Part shown: piece by piece, positions 45,240 through 55,378 of the stretch
Position numbering within the stretch: the first letter of the stretch is position 1
Layout of the letters: the number at the start of each line of letters is the position of its first letter
Assembly (NCBI GenBank): GCA_032622095.1
Contig: CP136066.1
Coordinates: 201,088,978 to 201,152,977 of the forward strand
DNA length: 64,000 nucleotides
Source: Siphonodentalium dalli
Lineage: Eukaryota > Mollusca > Scaphopoda > Gadilida > Siphonodentaliidae
Reading direction: 5' to 3'
Made by a program: the position numbers and the translations under genes
Notes under the pieces: generated by a model
The model's input: the letters and a program-made list of their open reading frames with translations, nothing else
Told to the model about the DNA's origin: nothing
Databases searched by the model: none

Positions 45240-46350
45240 TGGCTTAATTAGTTCCTTTTTGTCAGAGCGTCGGTACGAGTGAGTTGTGCGGTCTGTAACC
45301 TTTATTGGAAGCAACCGCCCTCGTGCTGATGCCGGCGAGTGAGACGGTTTTGGATTAGGCTTAGCGCGACGGACAATGGAGCTAATCCCTGACGCCGCGT
45401 TAGCTGCAATACAGAGATCTCAAATTGCGGACACTGTTAGCTGGAGTCTCCAGTCTAACAGGGGCTATTTGACTCTTTGTGTTCAATTCCGGACGGAGGA
45501 TGCTGGTATCCAGAGATCTTCTACCCGGAGCAGGAACGCCAAGACCAGCCGTACCATGAAAGAGGAGCCTCCTAAGAAAAAGACGCCAGCTCGAAGGAGA
45601 AGGGACGCAGCCAGACTGGCAAAATGGAAGAAAAAGAAGGGGGTGACTGTTGATCTGCCGGTCACCCCTCCCCATGTGGTTCAGCCTTCCGGTGCCACTG
45701 CCGGCAGGCCGGAGTTGTCGGAGAGACGCCCAGACGACACGGCCTGCATGGAGACAGGTGACATCAGACCAGCTAGCAGGGACTCCGTATATCGGCCGGA
45801 GGTCCCTGCTGTCGACACAGAGACGAGCGGATACCACCCCGATGTTCCTGCCGCCAGTTTCGACGTGGAGATGGAAACACACCAAGCCATTCCCCACAAG
45901 GGGCGGAATCCACCTTCACCGCCCCTCCGACGCCGAGGTATGAAGAGAGGCCGGCGTCGTCCATCACCAAAGAACAGATGGAAAAAGAAAGAGAAAAAAT
46001 CAAGACAGCGATTGTAACACACCACGCAGCAGGAATGACTTACCATCTCACCAAATACGAATTATTCCTGTTGCGTGATCGCCAGCTCTACTTGCATCAA
46101 GACAAAAATGAAAGAACATCTGGAACAGTAACCGCAAATCCAACACAGACATATGGCAAATTCACACTGGCCTATTCGAAACATCCACGACCACCAGAAA
46201 AAAGAAAATGATCAAAGAATCTCCAAATTGCTATCTTTTTTTCGTTTTTTTCTTATTATTTCTCTAATAAAAGCAAAATCATGAGGGATTAAGGAAAGAG
46301 CCCTTCGGCCCTTTCGACAATCCCGGGGCTAGCTACCCCAAACAACCCAA
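45240..46350 (+). mobile_element. ORF1-only LINE derivative with conserved 3' tail
   Basis: GC-rich leader, ORF1-like gene, then AATAAAAGCAAAATCATGAGGG, AAAGAGCCCTTCGGCCCTTTC (hairpin), TCCCGGGGCTAGCTACCCC and a short A-run ending at about 46364. Endonuclease and RT are missing. Its structure matches the 32.4-33.4 kb copy, so ORF1-plus-tail units may be a recurrent product of this LINE family. Confidence 0.65.
45376..46017 (+). CDS. LINE ORF1-like basic protein (213 codons, C-terminus shifted)
   Basis: The start MELIPDAALAAIQRSQIADT is followed by VSWSLQSNRGYLTLCVQF, then KKKTPARRRRDAARLAKWKK, then a proline- and aspartate-rich middle (PEVPA, HPDVPAASFDVEME), then an arginine-rich end. The first two blocks are shared with the 33-kb copy, supporting a real protein family. 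A frameshift near 45890 means the original C-terminus lies in the frame ending at 46211 (PPTPRYEERPASS, then KEREKIKTAIVTHHAAG, ending RPPEKRK). It is probably an RNA-binding accessory protein of a LINE, as inferred from position and composition. No CCHC knuckle or RRM is seen. Confidence 0.6.
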   Translation: MELIPDAALAAIQRSQIADTVSWSLQSNRGYLTLCVQFRTEDAGIQRSSTRSRNAKTSRTMKEEPPKKKTPARRRRDAARLAKWKKKKGVTVDLPVTPPHVVQPSGATAGRPELSERRPDDTACMETGDIRPASRDSVYRPEVPAVDTETSGYHPDVPAASFDVEMETHQAIPHKGRNPPSPPLRRRGMKRGRRRPSPKNRWKKKEKKSRQRL

Positions 46351-46884
46351 TTAAAAAAAAAAGTAACGTCTACGGTGGTGGGGTCGCTCTCCTCATCCAT
46401 AAAGACCTGAAACACGCCATGCTCAACACCGACGACCTAGACGAAGAAACACTGGCAGTAGAAGTCACCATTCGCAATGCAAAAACTGCCATCGTCGCCA
46501 CATACAACCCACCAAACACAGACCTCAGCAATGCCTCCTTCAAACACTTCACATCAACCCACCGCCACTGCATCTTCATCGGAGACTACAACGCGAAGCA
46601 CACCTACTACGGCTGTAAAGATACCAACAGAAACGGTGACCGAATGTTCAACATCATCGAAGATCTTGATCTACTCGTACTAAACAACATAGACGAACCA
46701 ACACATCACCACGCGGCAACCAACAAATGGGACATCCTAGACCTAGCCATCGCCACTCCATCCATCGCAACTAAAGGAATCGTGTGCTATATTGACGACG
46801 ACGTCTCCAGCGACCACCTACCCGTACACATAAGATCCAGCAATGCCTCAACCGACCGCCACCCGAAAACCCTCCGCCGCAACC

Positions 46885-46889
46885 TAAAT
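46885..46889. repeat. Target duplication TAAAT (left)
   Basis: TAAAT precedes the CR1-like insertion and recurs at 47981-47985. Confidence 0.7.
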
Positions 46890-47441
46890 GATCAAAGGAA
46901 CAGCACCATCTATACTGAGAAATCTTGTACGCCCAGTTGATTCTTACGATACCGGTTATAACTTCCGTTTTGAGCACATAAGGTTGCCACCCGATATCTC
47001 GTACAACTATTACGTGAATTCATTTTTGCCATCTGCTATAAGTGAGTGGAACTCTCTGCCTGACACAATACGCAATTGTAATACAATTGATGACTTCAAA
47101 AAATCACTTAACGCAAGCACACGGCGCCCCCAACCTACTACTACCATAATAAGTGTCGCAGATCACATATACTCCACTCTCGCTTAAGATTAAAATGCAG
47201 TAGTTTGAACTCTGACTTATTGAGTAATCACATTAAAACGTCCCCTCTCTGTCATTGTGGCAAAATAGAAACAGCACATCACTTCTTATTGGAATGTCCT
47301 GAATACAATGGCCAAAGGACTGAACTTATATGCGCCATACCGAATGTTATTTTATCAGAACATACTCTTTGTGCGGATCACAGGAACTCAGCCATCGTGA
47401 TAATATTAAAATATTTGACGCGTTCCAAAGATATATTTTGA
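46890..47441 (+). pseudogene. CR1-like ORF2 C-terminus
   Basis: LRNLVRPVDSYDTGYNFR, SFLPSAISEWNSLPDTIRNC and DDFKKSL are followed by a stop or frame change at about 47187. Then comes LCHCGKIETAHHFLLECPEY, the conserved Cys/His C-terminal segment of CR1-type ORF2. Catalytic RT is absent because of 5' truncation. Confidence 0.85.
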
Positions 47442-47980
47442 AAACAAAGCGATTTTCATAAGGATATGATAGGTACACACACTTCGTGAAAAGCATGGAA
47501 TATTACTGCTAAGCGCGAAACTTACCCGCCCCAGATCGTCTGACATCTCACGGCGACGGGCGTAGCAATGACACAAACAATAGTATATGTACAGCATTGT
47601 AACCAATCAGCTGCAACTGAATTACATACTCACTTTACCCAGACAGTCTCATTCTCTCTCTCTCTCTTTCCGTCTTCTTTCACTCTTTCTCTCTCTCTAT
47701 ATATAGATATGTATATATATATATCTTCCTGTCTATCATAACATCATCATTACTATTATTATTATTATTATAATATTTCCATTCCTTCCCGTCTGATCCC
47801 CCTCTACACTTAATGAAGAGTGGGCGCGAAAAAAAAAGGGAGCAAACTTAACAAAAGCCCTTGGGCTTGTTGTTTAATCCCTTTTCCAATCCAACAATCA
47901 TTTATCCTATTCTGTTTTTATTGTCAACACTTTTTCAAATGTATATATGTTATTATGATTGGAATAAAATATGTTTACAT
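46890..47980 (+). mobile_element. CR1-like LINE, 5'-truncated, nested in the Jockey-like LINE
   Basis: 5'-truncated copy of 1091 bp. It holds the C-terminal ORF2 (46890-47441) and a 500-bp 3' UTR with CTCTCT and TATATA runs, AAAAGCCCTTGGGCTTGTTG (hairpin) and a terminal GGAATAAAATATGTTTACAT. The 3' UTR resembles the end of the 58.8-60.46 kb CR1-like copy, so both belong to one family. TAAAT flanks both ends. Confidence 0.85.
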
Positions 47981-49957
47981 TAAATACAGCCGACTGGGAC
48001 AGTTTCCGACAACAATTCACCAACAGCATAGACAACTCACCCATCACATCAACCAGGGACATTGACGCGACATGCCAGCACCTATCCCAAACCCTCGAAT
48101 CAGCCCTAGATACAGCATGCCCGAAACAACAAGTCAACCCCACAGCATGGCGAGTCTCCCCCGAAACTCTGAAAATGATCCGACTTAAACGCAAGATAAG
48201 AAGACTCCAGCAGAAAAACCAAACGACATGTACTACCGAAATCTTTACAACAACATGAACAGACAAGTCAAAGCGGCAGTCAAAAAAGAAAAACAAGCAT
48301 CCTGGCAGCGGTCGACAACCGAACTCGGCGATAAAAGAATGAACAGAAACTTCTGAAGTACCTTCAAATCCCTTACCGGCACAGGAAAAAACAACAACAG
48401 CACAGAACAACCCCTAAAAAAACCGATGGCAGCCTAACCTCAGGAGACAAAGAAAAAGCAGAAGCCTTCGCCGACAAACTGCAAAAAATCCACAACACCC
48501 ACCAAGGCCCAGTCTACGACGACGCCTTCAAAGCAACTGTAGAAAACAACATCAAAGACAACCCCGACCTCTTCAAACCACTTCCAAGTACCACCAACGA
48601 CCACGATGACGTCTTCCCCGTAGCACCTCCAATTACACAGGACGAAATCGCATCTAACCTAAAGAAGGGAAAGGGCAACTCAGCACCAGGCAACGACAAC
48701 ATCACATACTCCATCCTACGACAAGCCCCTCCAGCCTTCTTCGCCAGACTACTCCTTCTATTCAACGCCTGCCTGACCATTGGATACTTCCCCACAGCAT
48801 GGAAAACCGCCGTCGGAATTATGATACCCAAGCCAGACAAAGACCGCGCCATTCCTAACAACTATCGACCCGTCAGCCTCCTCCAATGTACCGGTAAACT
48901 ATTCGAAAGAATTATCAGCAGCCGACTACGAGATCACCTTGAATCCTCCAACGTCTTCAACCCGTGGCAGCGTGGCTACCGACAAGGCAACGAAGGCATG
49001 GAACACATCGTTCGACTTGCTGAAGACGCCCGACTATCCCTTGGAAAAAAACTGGTTAACAGCTGCAGTGTTCATCGACGTTGAGAAGGCCTTCGATTCC
49101 GTATGGCACGACGCCCTTAGATACAAGTTCAACCAGCTCAATATCGCCCGCAAATACACACGACTAGTATCATCTTTCCTACAAGATCGACAACTCAGCG
49201 TCCGCATCAACAACGACACATCCAGTTCAGTCTTCCTACGCGCCGGAACGCCACAAGGATCTGTACTCAGCCCGCTCCTCTTCCTGATATACGCCAATGA
49301 CATACCCATCAACCCAAGAAACAACGTAGAAATCTCACAATTCGCCGACGACCTAGGACTCTGGACTACACATAAAAACCCCAGGATCCTACAAAAACGA
49401 CTACAAAAGACCCTCGACGACTTATCAACATGGTGCTCCAGATGGAGAATAAAACTCAACGCCAAGAAAACCCAACTCATAATATTCCACCAGAGAAAAA
49501 CAACACAGACTATCAACATCAAAATAGACAACGAAACCGTCCAACCACCCAACCAAGCCATCCTATTAGGAATCACCCTTGACCAACGAATGACATTCGC
49601 CACACCAACAGCCAGACCATCATCAACCCCTTCAAACTATACGTCCGCCCAGTAATGGAGTATGGCGCACCCATCATCGTAGCAGCCTCCAACAGCTCAA
49701 TCGATACCCTGCAGAAAGTCCAAAACAAAGCTATCCGCATCGCTCTACATCAGCCAATCTTCACACCATACCAAGCCCTCCACGACGCAGCAGACATACC
49801 TACGATGAAACAACGACTAACCGACCTCAGAAACCAGACCCTCGCCAGAATTGACAACGGCCCACTCATCCAAGAACTCCATCTGCGAAACCAGCTGCTC
49901 TCCACCAAAAATACCAAGTCCATCCTAGAAATCGACAACACCAACAGACCCATCTAG

Positions 49958-50639
49958 ATCCCAAACAACCGTCAACCAAGCCAAATCACCAGCCAACCAA
50001 TAACCTCACCAGCCCAACGCAATACAGCCTCCAACCACTCCAGCACTTCGCCAGCCACACCACCACCCAAGATGCACCAGCCTTAAAGCCAGCCAACCAA
50101 CAGCCACACCAACCAGACATCCAGCCTAAACCCAAGCCTCACATCAGCCACATCCCAACAGCCTCGACTCCTCCACCACGCTTTCACAGCTTTGCCTCCA
50201 AATACAACAGCCTCAACAATCGATTTCCATCGAAAATATCAAGAAAGGGTGAAGGGAATTGCACAATGCGTTCCGACCATCCTACCCGGCCTTCGGCCGG
50301 AAACGACTCAACGACAAAATTTCCACCACGGACACCGGAATTCCATCTTATCCCGGTGTCCCCCAGCTCCTCCACCACCAACAACAACTACTTCGAAGAT
50401 GAGGATGAAAAAGAACAACAGAGAGCCATGCAGCAAAGAATATCTGAGCAACAAGAAAGAATTGACAAGACTTTAGCAGAGTCCAGCAGAGTGCTCCGAG
50501 AGTCTGATAGAGTGATCCGAATGACCAGCAGCAAAGACCAAGAACGGAAGGACAAACCAACATCAACATCAGCATCACTATCCTCAACAGAAAAGCCACC
50601 TAAAAAGAAGCACAAAAAGAAATGAATATTTGATTAATA
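49958..50639 (+). mobile_element. 3' part of the Jockey-like LINE before the LTR insertion
   Basis: After the ORF2 stop, a proline/glutamine-rich, CCAACCA-repetitive segment is followed by a frame to 50625. That frame has DEKEQQRAMQQRISEQQERI, LAESSRVLRESDRV and PPKKKHKKK, the same C-terminal part as the 32.5-kb ORF1-like gene. In this copy the segment lies downstream of ORF2. It is then broken by the LTR element at 50640 and resumes at 55379. Confidence 0.7.
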
Positions 50640-50832
50640 TGTGGTAATGTTGGGTGATTTCACCCACTTGTTAACAGGTCTTTCGTGTAAGGTGTCTTTT
50701 CACTAAAGGCCCATTAATGGTGAGTTAGTCACCACTTCAACTTTGGACTGATCCAATGTGGTTCTGATTCGTCGATTTGAGCGGTGACCTCCGATTGGTC
50801 GGCCAATACGATCTCCCGATCCGCTCAAATCG

Positions 50833-50840
50833 TATAAAAA
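50833..50840 (+). promoter_or_regulatory. TATA box of the 5' LTR
   Basis: TATAAAAA lies 35 bp downstream of GGCCAATACG and about 25-35 bp before TTCGTTCAGTCAG, a plausible initiator. It is flanked by GATTTGAGCGG..CCGCTCAAATC inverted arms. An identical site lies at 54695 in the 3' LTR. Confidence 0.7.
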
Positions 50841-50984
50841 GGCCACTGTTTCTTGCAACATTCGTTCAGTCAGAATTATCCCGAGTATGGTCACCATCTC
50901 TTACTAATAGCTCTGACTACCCAGCCAAAGGCAACAGTTTTGGGGGACATTATAATTACCACGAACTTGGGGAACATTTTATAC

Positions 50985-51205
50985 ACCGGAAGTTGTATTC
51001 TCCGGCTGTTTACACTGTCCGCTAATGCATATTACCGGAAGTTGTATTCTCCGGCTGTTTACACTGTCTGCTAATACATATTTACCGGAAGTAGATTTCT
51101 CCGTCCACTTTCTGTACCGGAAGTGGCGTATTCTGACAGTTTACCCGGTTCTCTCATATATATGACCGGAAGTAGGTTATTTTGGACACTTTCTGTACCG
51201 GAAGT
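50985..51205 (+). promoter_or_regulatory. Array of ETS-type ACCGGAAGT sites in the 5' LTR
   Basis: Six exact ACCGGAAGT words with spacing 49, 50, 32, 49 and 32 bp, plus a CTGGAAGT variant at about 51244. ACCGGAAGT is the established core of ETS-family (GABP/ELK type) binding. They lie downstream of the TATA box, within the transcribed LTR. Binding is inferred. Confidence 0.65.
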
Positions 51206-51521
51206 GACGTTTTCTGACAGTTTACCCGGTTCTCTCATATATGACTGGAAGTAGGTTATTAGGACATTTATTGTACTAGAAGTTGAGAATATATATATAG
51301 AACCAGTAATTGTATTTGAACTTGTCAAACATATCAAACTTAGATATTCAACATATAGCCATATAGATGATATTGATTAATACACTCATGATTACCTCAC
51401 TATTCTATTCTATTAAACTGGCCCGGGGAGTGTGGAAACAATAAGACCTGGGAACCTGCGCCCACTAAGTAGTGTCCACAGCCCCTCCCCGCTTATGGGA
51501 ACCCCCAGTTGACTACATTTA

Positions 51522-51538
51522 TGGTGCCGTGAGCAGGA
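51522..51538 (+). promoter_or_regulatory. Putative primer binding site
   Basis: TGGTGCCGTGAGCAGGA begins four bases after the LTR with the expected TGG. tRNA not identified. Confidence 0.55.
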
Positions 51539-51679
51539 TTATTCTTGTCACAATTTAGGACGTCATATATATTCCCATTTTCAATATTTATCTTATGTTA
51601 AAGTAATATTCAAATTTCAAGTTTGAATTTTGCAAAAATTATATATTTTTGAATAACTGTTTCCCCAAAAGGTTGAGCT

Positions 51680-54214
51680 ATGGCTGGGAAATATTCCACA
51701 GGGTGGGATAGGACTGAACCCCGGGGTTTGTATGACCCCTTAGTCGGGTCTGATGAGGAGTCAGAAAATACTGACAGGTATATTGCTACACTGTTACACT
51801 CAATGGGTATCAATCCAAGGATTGTATCAAATGATAGTGGTGTAGACACTTCCATAATGAGTCATAATAGGCTGGGTAGCTCTCTTCCAGATGGGTATAC
51901 CTTACAAATTACCACTTCGGGTTGGGGTGGACCGACTGTAACCTCGTGTGTGACCTCTGTTGCCTCTACTCCAATTTCAACATTTAAGACTTCTCCAAGT
52001 CAAAGTTTCAATGGGAGTAAATGTTCTTTTACCCATTGTGTAGCGGAAACCCCAGCATACAGTAAGTCAGTTTCAGGGTATGTAAATGGCACTCTTGGTA
52101 TTGCAACAGGGCAGTCGGCAATACATAGCCAAGACTTATTTTCTCAATATTTACACATGCGGGATAGGGGTCCCAATCACACACTATATAATTCTTCCAC
52201 AAATGAATCTGTTCACAAACCAGTTTTTTCTGAGCAATTATCATCTTCTAATAAATTTGTTAAACCAATAGTGAATCCTGAAACTTTTGATGATAAGAAA
52301 TGGGACATTAATGACTACATGACTCATTTTGAAATTATTGCTAAGCTAAATGGTTGGAAGGGACCAGAAATGGCATACCATTTGTTGATAAATTTGCGAG
52401 GGAATTCACAGACCATCCTGGGTAATCTAACTCCGGAGCAAACTTACAACTATCAAATACTTAAAGAAATTTTGACACGCCGGTATAGCCCATCTCAACA
52501 GTTGTCAACACATCGGTCGAATTTCCGTCAATGCACAAGGAAAGTAGGCCAATCTGTAGTCGAATATGGTTATGAATTGACAACCTTGGCTCGAAAAGCT
52601 CACCCTGGCTTAACCCACTCTAATGTTGAGCCCTTCTTGGTTGAGCAGTTCATTTGGGGTTTGAGACATTCCGAATTGAAGAAACATGTTCAATATGGAC
52701 ACACAGTAACACTTAATCATGCTATTGCCTTGTCATCCGAATTTGAATCTATTGTGGGCCCGTTAGACAACCCCATGCTACCTCCAGATAGTGGTAACAA
52801 TGCGGAACACCAGCTCCTTGATAGGATCTCAACTCTTGAACATCAGCTGGGAGGTCAAAGTCAACATCGATGTCCTACTTCTCCGAGGCGACAGGTCACG
52901 TGCTATTATTGCAATAAAGTAGGTCACGTGGAGGCTCGGTGCCGACGAAAGATGGCAGATCAGCAGTCGGGTTTTGTAAATTCAGCACTTTGTTATGAGA
53001 CGAGGAGTCCTCAGTCTGATAGAAAACGTTTTGCTAGTTCTGATATTGTACCAACGTGTTCAACACAGGCTTCTAAGACATGTTTATTTTGTCGTGCAGT
53101 GGTAACTGGTGTTTGTTGTACGTTTCTGGTTGACACTGGCTCACCCGTTTCTATTTTAAATAAAAGTTTTTATGATCAATTATGTCTGCCGAGTGATACA
53201 TTGGACTTCTCTGATATTAAGCTTTCCACTGCAGCTGGACAAGACTTGAATGTACATGGATCAGTTTCGTTGGAAGTCGGTTTTCCAGCTCTTGTAGTAC
53301 AGCAAGACTTTGTGGTAGCTGACGTCAAAAATTTCAGTGGCATACTTGGTTTATATTTCCTCAAAGAGAATCATGGAATCTTAAATGTTTGTAATAAAAC
53401 ATTGACTGTTAACGATGGTGAAATAAGGCTTTTCCATAGGCGCTCTTGTTCGACTGCGTGCATTAATGTTCATGAAACAGATACTTATTCGGTTGGTACA
53501 GATAATTCACTGGCTCGAATTGGGTGCGACGAGAATGTAGGGCATCTTGTTGGGTATACATGTTCAGATGGACAGGACGTCGGCCACCTTCAAAAACCGA
53601 AGAGCTCACAGGACACTGGTGCCTTAATGGTGTCCAACCCTCCTGATGAGTTGGTCTCGAAGCGATTGATACCATCCATACCATCTGCCGCTGCTGGTCG
53701 TAATTTTTCGGTAGGAGTTGTCTGCTTTAATTTTCCATACACACTCGATTCGGGCAGTGATAGTCGCGATAGTGGTCATGGTGACGATGAATGTCTCGGT
53801 GTTAAAAATGATATCATGGTTCATGAGGGTCATAAGCAAAGTGATAGTCGCGATAGTGATTACGGTGATGATGATGGTCTCGGAGTCAACAGTGATATTA
53901 TGGTTCATGAGGGTCTCAAGCAATGTGATAGTCTGGTGCCACGAGTAAAACGATTGGTTACGACACAATCTTTGGCGGAAGAGTATTTTTGTTGTGAAAC
54001 CTTTGATGCAGGCAATATTAAACTATCTACGTCCATCGTTATGGATACTTGGTTTGTTGGACAGTCGAAAATACAACGCGAGGATGGCGAAATTGCATAC
54101 TTGATCACGGACTCTACCCAGTTATCAAGCGAGCATCTGCTCGATCATTACTTCTGGCCGGGAGATGGAAAGGTGTCTAAGCTGGGAAGGTGTCTAAGGT
54201 GGGAAGGTGTCTAA
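51680..54214 (+). CDS. Gag-protease polyprotein, 844 codons, no RT/RH/IN
   Basis: Residues 1-200 are a low-complexity, S/T/G-rich N-terminus. About 203-330 (KKWDINDYMTHFEIIAKLNG, YHLLINLRGNSQ, LTRRYSP) match the retrotransposon Gag capsid-type helical domain. 408-421 is a CCHC knuckle (CYYCNKVGHVEARC). The retropepsin has D485 in FLVDTGSPVSIL. Its second block, GILGLYFL (554-561), has Y where G-x-D-F-L is usual. Residues 620-844 are unassigned and include a 28-residue tandem duplication (SDSRDS.., IMVHEG..) and a GGTGTCTAAG repeat at the end. The chosen ATG at 51680 is the first in the frame after a TTGAGCT leader. Gag would build particles. The protease would cleave Gag, though loss of the usual D may matter. 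Confidence 0.9.
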   Translation: MAGKYSTGWDRTEPRGLYDPLVGSDEESENTDRYIATLLHSMGINPRIVSNDSGVDTSIMSHNRLGSSLPDGYTLQITTSGWGGPTVTSCVTSVASTPISTFKTSPSQSFNGSKCSFTHCVAETPAYSKSVSGYVNGTLGIATGQSAIHSQDLFSQYLHMRDRGPNHTLYNSSTNESVHKPVFSEQLSSSNKFVKPIVNPETFDDKKWDINDYMTHFEIIAKLNGWKGPEMAYHLLINLRGNSQTILGNLTPEQTYNYQILKEILTRRYSPSQQLSTHRSNFRQCTRKVGQSVVEYGYELTTLARKAHPGLTHSNVEPFLVEQFIWGLRHSELKKHVQYGHTVTLNHAIALSSEFESIVGPLDNPMLPPDSGNNAEHQLLDRISTLEHQLGGQSQHRCPTSPRRQVTCYYCNKVGHVEARCRRKMADQQSGFVNSALCYETRSPQSDRKRFASSDIVPTCSTQASKTCLFCRAVVTGVCCTFLVDTGSPVSILNKSFYDQLCLPSDTLDFSDIKLSTAAGQDLNVHGSVSLEVGFPALVVQQDFVVADVKNFSGILGLYFLKENHGILNVCNKTLTVNDGEIRLFHRRSCSTACINVHETDTYSVGTDNSLARIGCDENVGHLVGYTCSDGQDVGHLQKPKSSQDTGALMVSNPPDELVSKRLIPSIPSAAAGRNFSVGVVCFNFPYTLDSGSDSRDSGHGDDECLGVKNDIMVHEGHKQSDSRDSDYGDDDGLGVNSDIMVHEGLKQCDSLVPRVKRLVTTQSLAEEYFCCETFDAGNIKLSTSIVMDTWFVGQSKIQREDGEIAYLITDSTQLSSEHLLDHYFWPGDGKVSKLGRCLRWEGV

Positions 54215-54270
54215 GCTGGGAAAGGTGTCTAAGCTTGGAAGGTGTCTAAGCTGGGAAGGTGTCTAAGCTG
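54165..54270 (+). repeat. Short tandem repeat GGAAAGGTGTCTAAGCT
   Basis: About six copies of a 16-18 bp GGTGTCTAAGCTGGGAA unit overlap the stop codon of the Gag-protease ORF, so C-terminus length may vary between copies. Confidence 0.85.
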
Positions 54271-54473
54271 TACATGGAAGGAAACTGGAATCGCACCATT
54301 TAGACTATTGTTCGAGAATCAGCAGTGAATTCGAGTGACTGTTATAGTCTGTTTCAAAACGTGACAACGGATAACGATATCGTGAATTCATTATCCTCAT
54401 CCTGTGCATCAAGAACAGAACATTTCTAACTTTGTATGGACCTTTTTTTCACAATGTATACATTGTGATTTTT

Positions 54474-54486
54474 AAGGAGGGAGGAG
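54474..54486 (+). other. Polypurine tract
   Basis: AAGGAGGGAGGAG abuts the 3' LTR start TGTGG. Confidence 0.9.
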
Positions 54487-55378
54487 TGTGGTAATGTTGG
54501 GTGATTACACCCACTTGTTAACAGGTCTTTCCTGTAAGGTGTCTTTTCACTAAAGGCCCATTAATGACGAGTTGGTCACCACTTCAACTTTGGACTGATC
54601 CAATGTGTGCAAAGGGGCAGTGGTTCTGATTCGTCGATTTGAGCGGTGACCTCCGATTGGTCGGCCAATACGATCTCCCGATCCGCTCAAATCGTATAAA
54701 AAGGCCACTGTTTCTTGCAACATTCGTTCAGTCAGAATTATCCCGAGTATGGTCACCATCTCTTACTAATAGCTCTGACTACCCAGCCAAAGGCAACAGT
54801 TTTGGGGGACATTATAATTACCACGAACTTGGGGAACATTTTATACACCGGAAGTTGTATTCTCCGGCTGTTTACACTGTCCGCTAATGCATATTACCGG
54901 AAGTTGTATTCTCTGGCTGTTTACACTGTCTGCTAATACATATTTACCGGAAGTAGATTACTCCGTCCACTTTCTGTACCGGAAGTGGCGTATTCTGACA
55001 GTTTACCCGGTTCTCTCATATATATGACCGGAAGTAGGTTATTTTGGACACTTTCTGTACCGGAAGTGACGTATTCTGACAGTTTACCCGGTTCTCTCAT
55101 ATATGACCGGAAGTAGGTTATTAGGACATTTATTGTACTAGAAGTTGAGAATATATATATAGAACCAGTAATTGTATTTGAACTTGTCAAACATATCAAA
55201 CTTAGATATTCAACATATAGCCATATAGATGATATTGATTAATACACTCATGATTACCTCACTATTCTATTCTATTAAACTGGCCCGGGGAGTGTGGAAA
55301 CAATAAGACTTGGGAACCTGCGCCCACTAAGTAGTGTCCACAACCCCTCCCCGCTTATGGGAACCCCAGTTGACTACA
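54487..55378 (+). repeat. 3' LTR (892 bp)
   Basis: As the 5' LTR but with an inserted TGTGCAAAGGGGCAG near 54608. Seven ACCGGAAGT sites are at 54847, 54896, 54946, 54978, 55027, 55059 and 55106. Confidence 0.95.

Larger units (their letters stand above)
46366..49957 (+). pseudogene. Jockey-like LINE ORF2 (endonuclease plus RT), interrupted
   Basis: 46366-46889 encodes the distal part of an APE endonuclease (GGGVALLIHKDLKHAM, CIFIGDYNAKH, NKWDILDLAIA, SSDHLPVHI). The frame is split by the CR1-like insertion at 46890-47980 and resumes at 47986 (TADWDSFRQQF). The RT follows with SAPGNDNITYSIL, YRPVSLL, VFIDVEKAFDSVWH, GTPQGSVLSPLLF (about 49248) and FADD (49341-49352). The C-terminal LQKVQNKAIRIAL region ends at 49957. 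Lesions outside the insertion are frameshifts near 48225, 48415, 49050 and 49610 and a nonsense at about 48354. Removing the insertion and one target copy restores frame continuity at that point. The 5' end of the endonuclease is missing (5' truncation). Confidence 0.9.
50640..51517 (+). repeat. 5' LTR (878 bp)
   Basis: It begins TGTGGTAATG and ends GACTACA. It contains CCGATTGGTCGGCCAAT, a TATA box, and an array of ACCGGAAGT sites at 50985, 51034, 51084, 51116, 51165 and 51197. Confidence 0.95.
50640..55378 (+). mobile_element. Young LTR retrotransposon encoding only Gag and protease, 4.74 kb
   Basis: LTRs 50640-51517 and 54487-55378 differ by about 11 substitutions, one single-base indel and a 15-bp insertion in the 3' copy. 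It is flanked by AATA duplications (50636-50639 and 55379-55382). A putative primer site follows the 5' LTR, and a polypurine tract precedes the 3' LTR. The single 844-codon ORF stays open but contains no RT, RNase H or integrase. Only 272 bp separate its stop from the 3' LTR. Replication must depend on another element's enzymes. This resembles the TR-GAG class described in plants. Confidence 0.93.

Noticed and set aside
45400-46046. Long minus-strand frames opposite the ORF1-like gene
   Set aside because: Antisense shadows of a GC-rich coding region whose plus-strand frame is supported by homology to the 33-kb copy.
49034-49603. 189-codon minus-strand frame
   Set aside because: Antisense of the LINE RT domain, no motif of its own.
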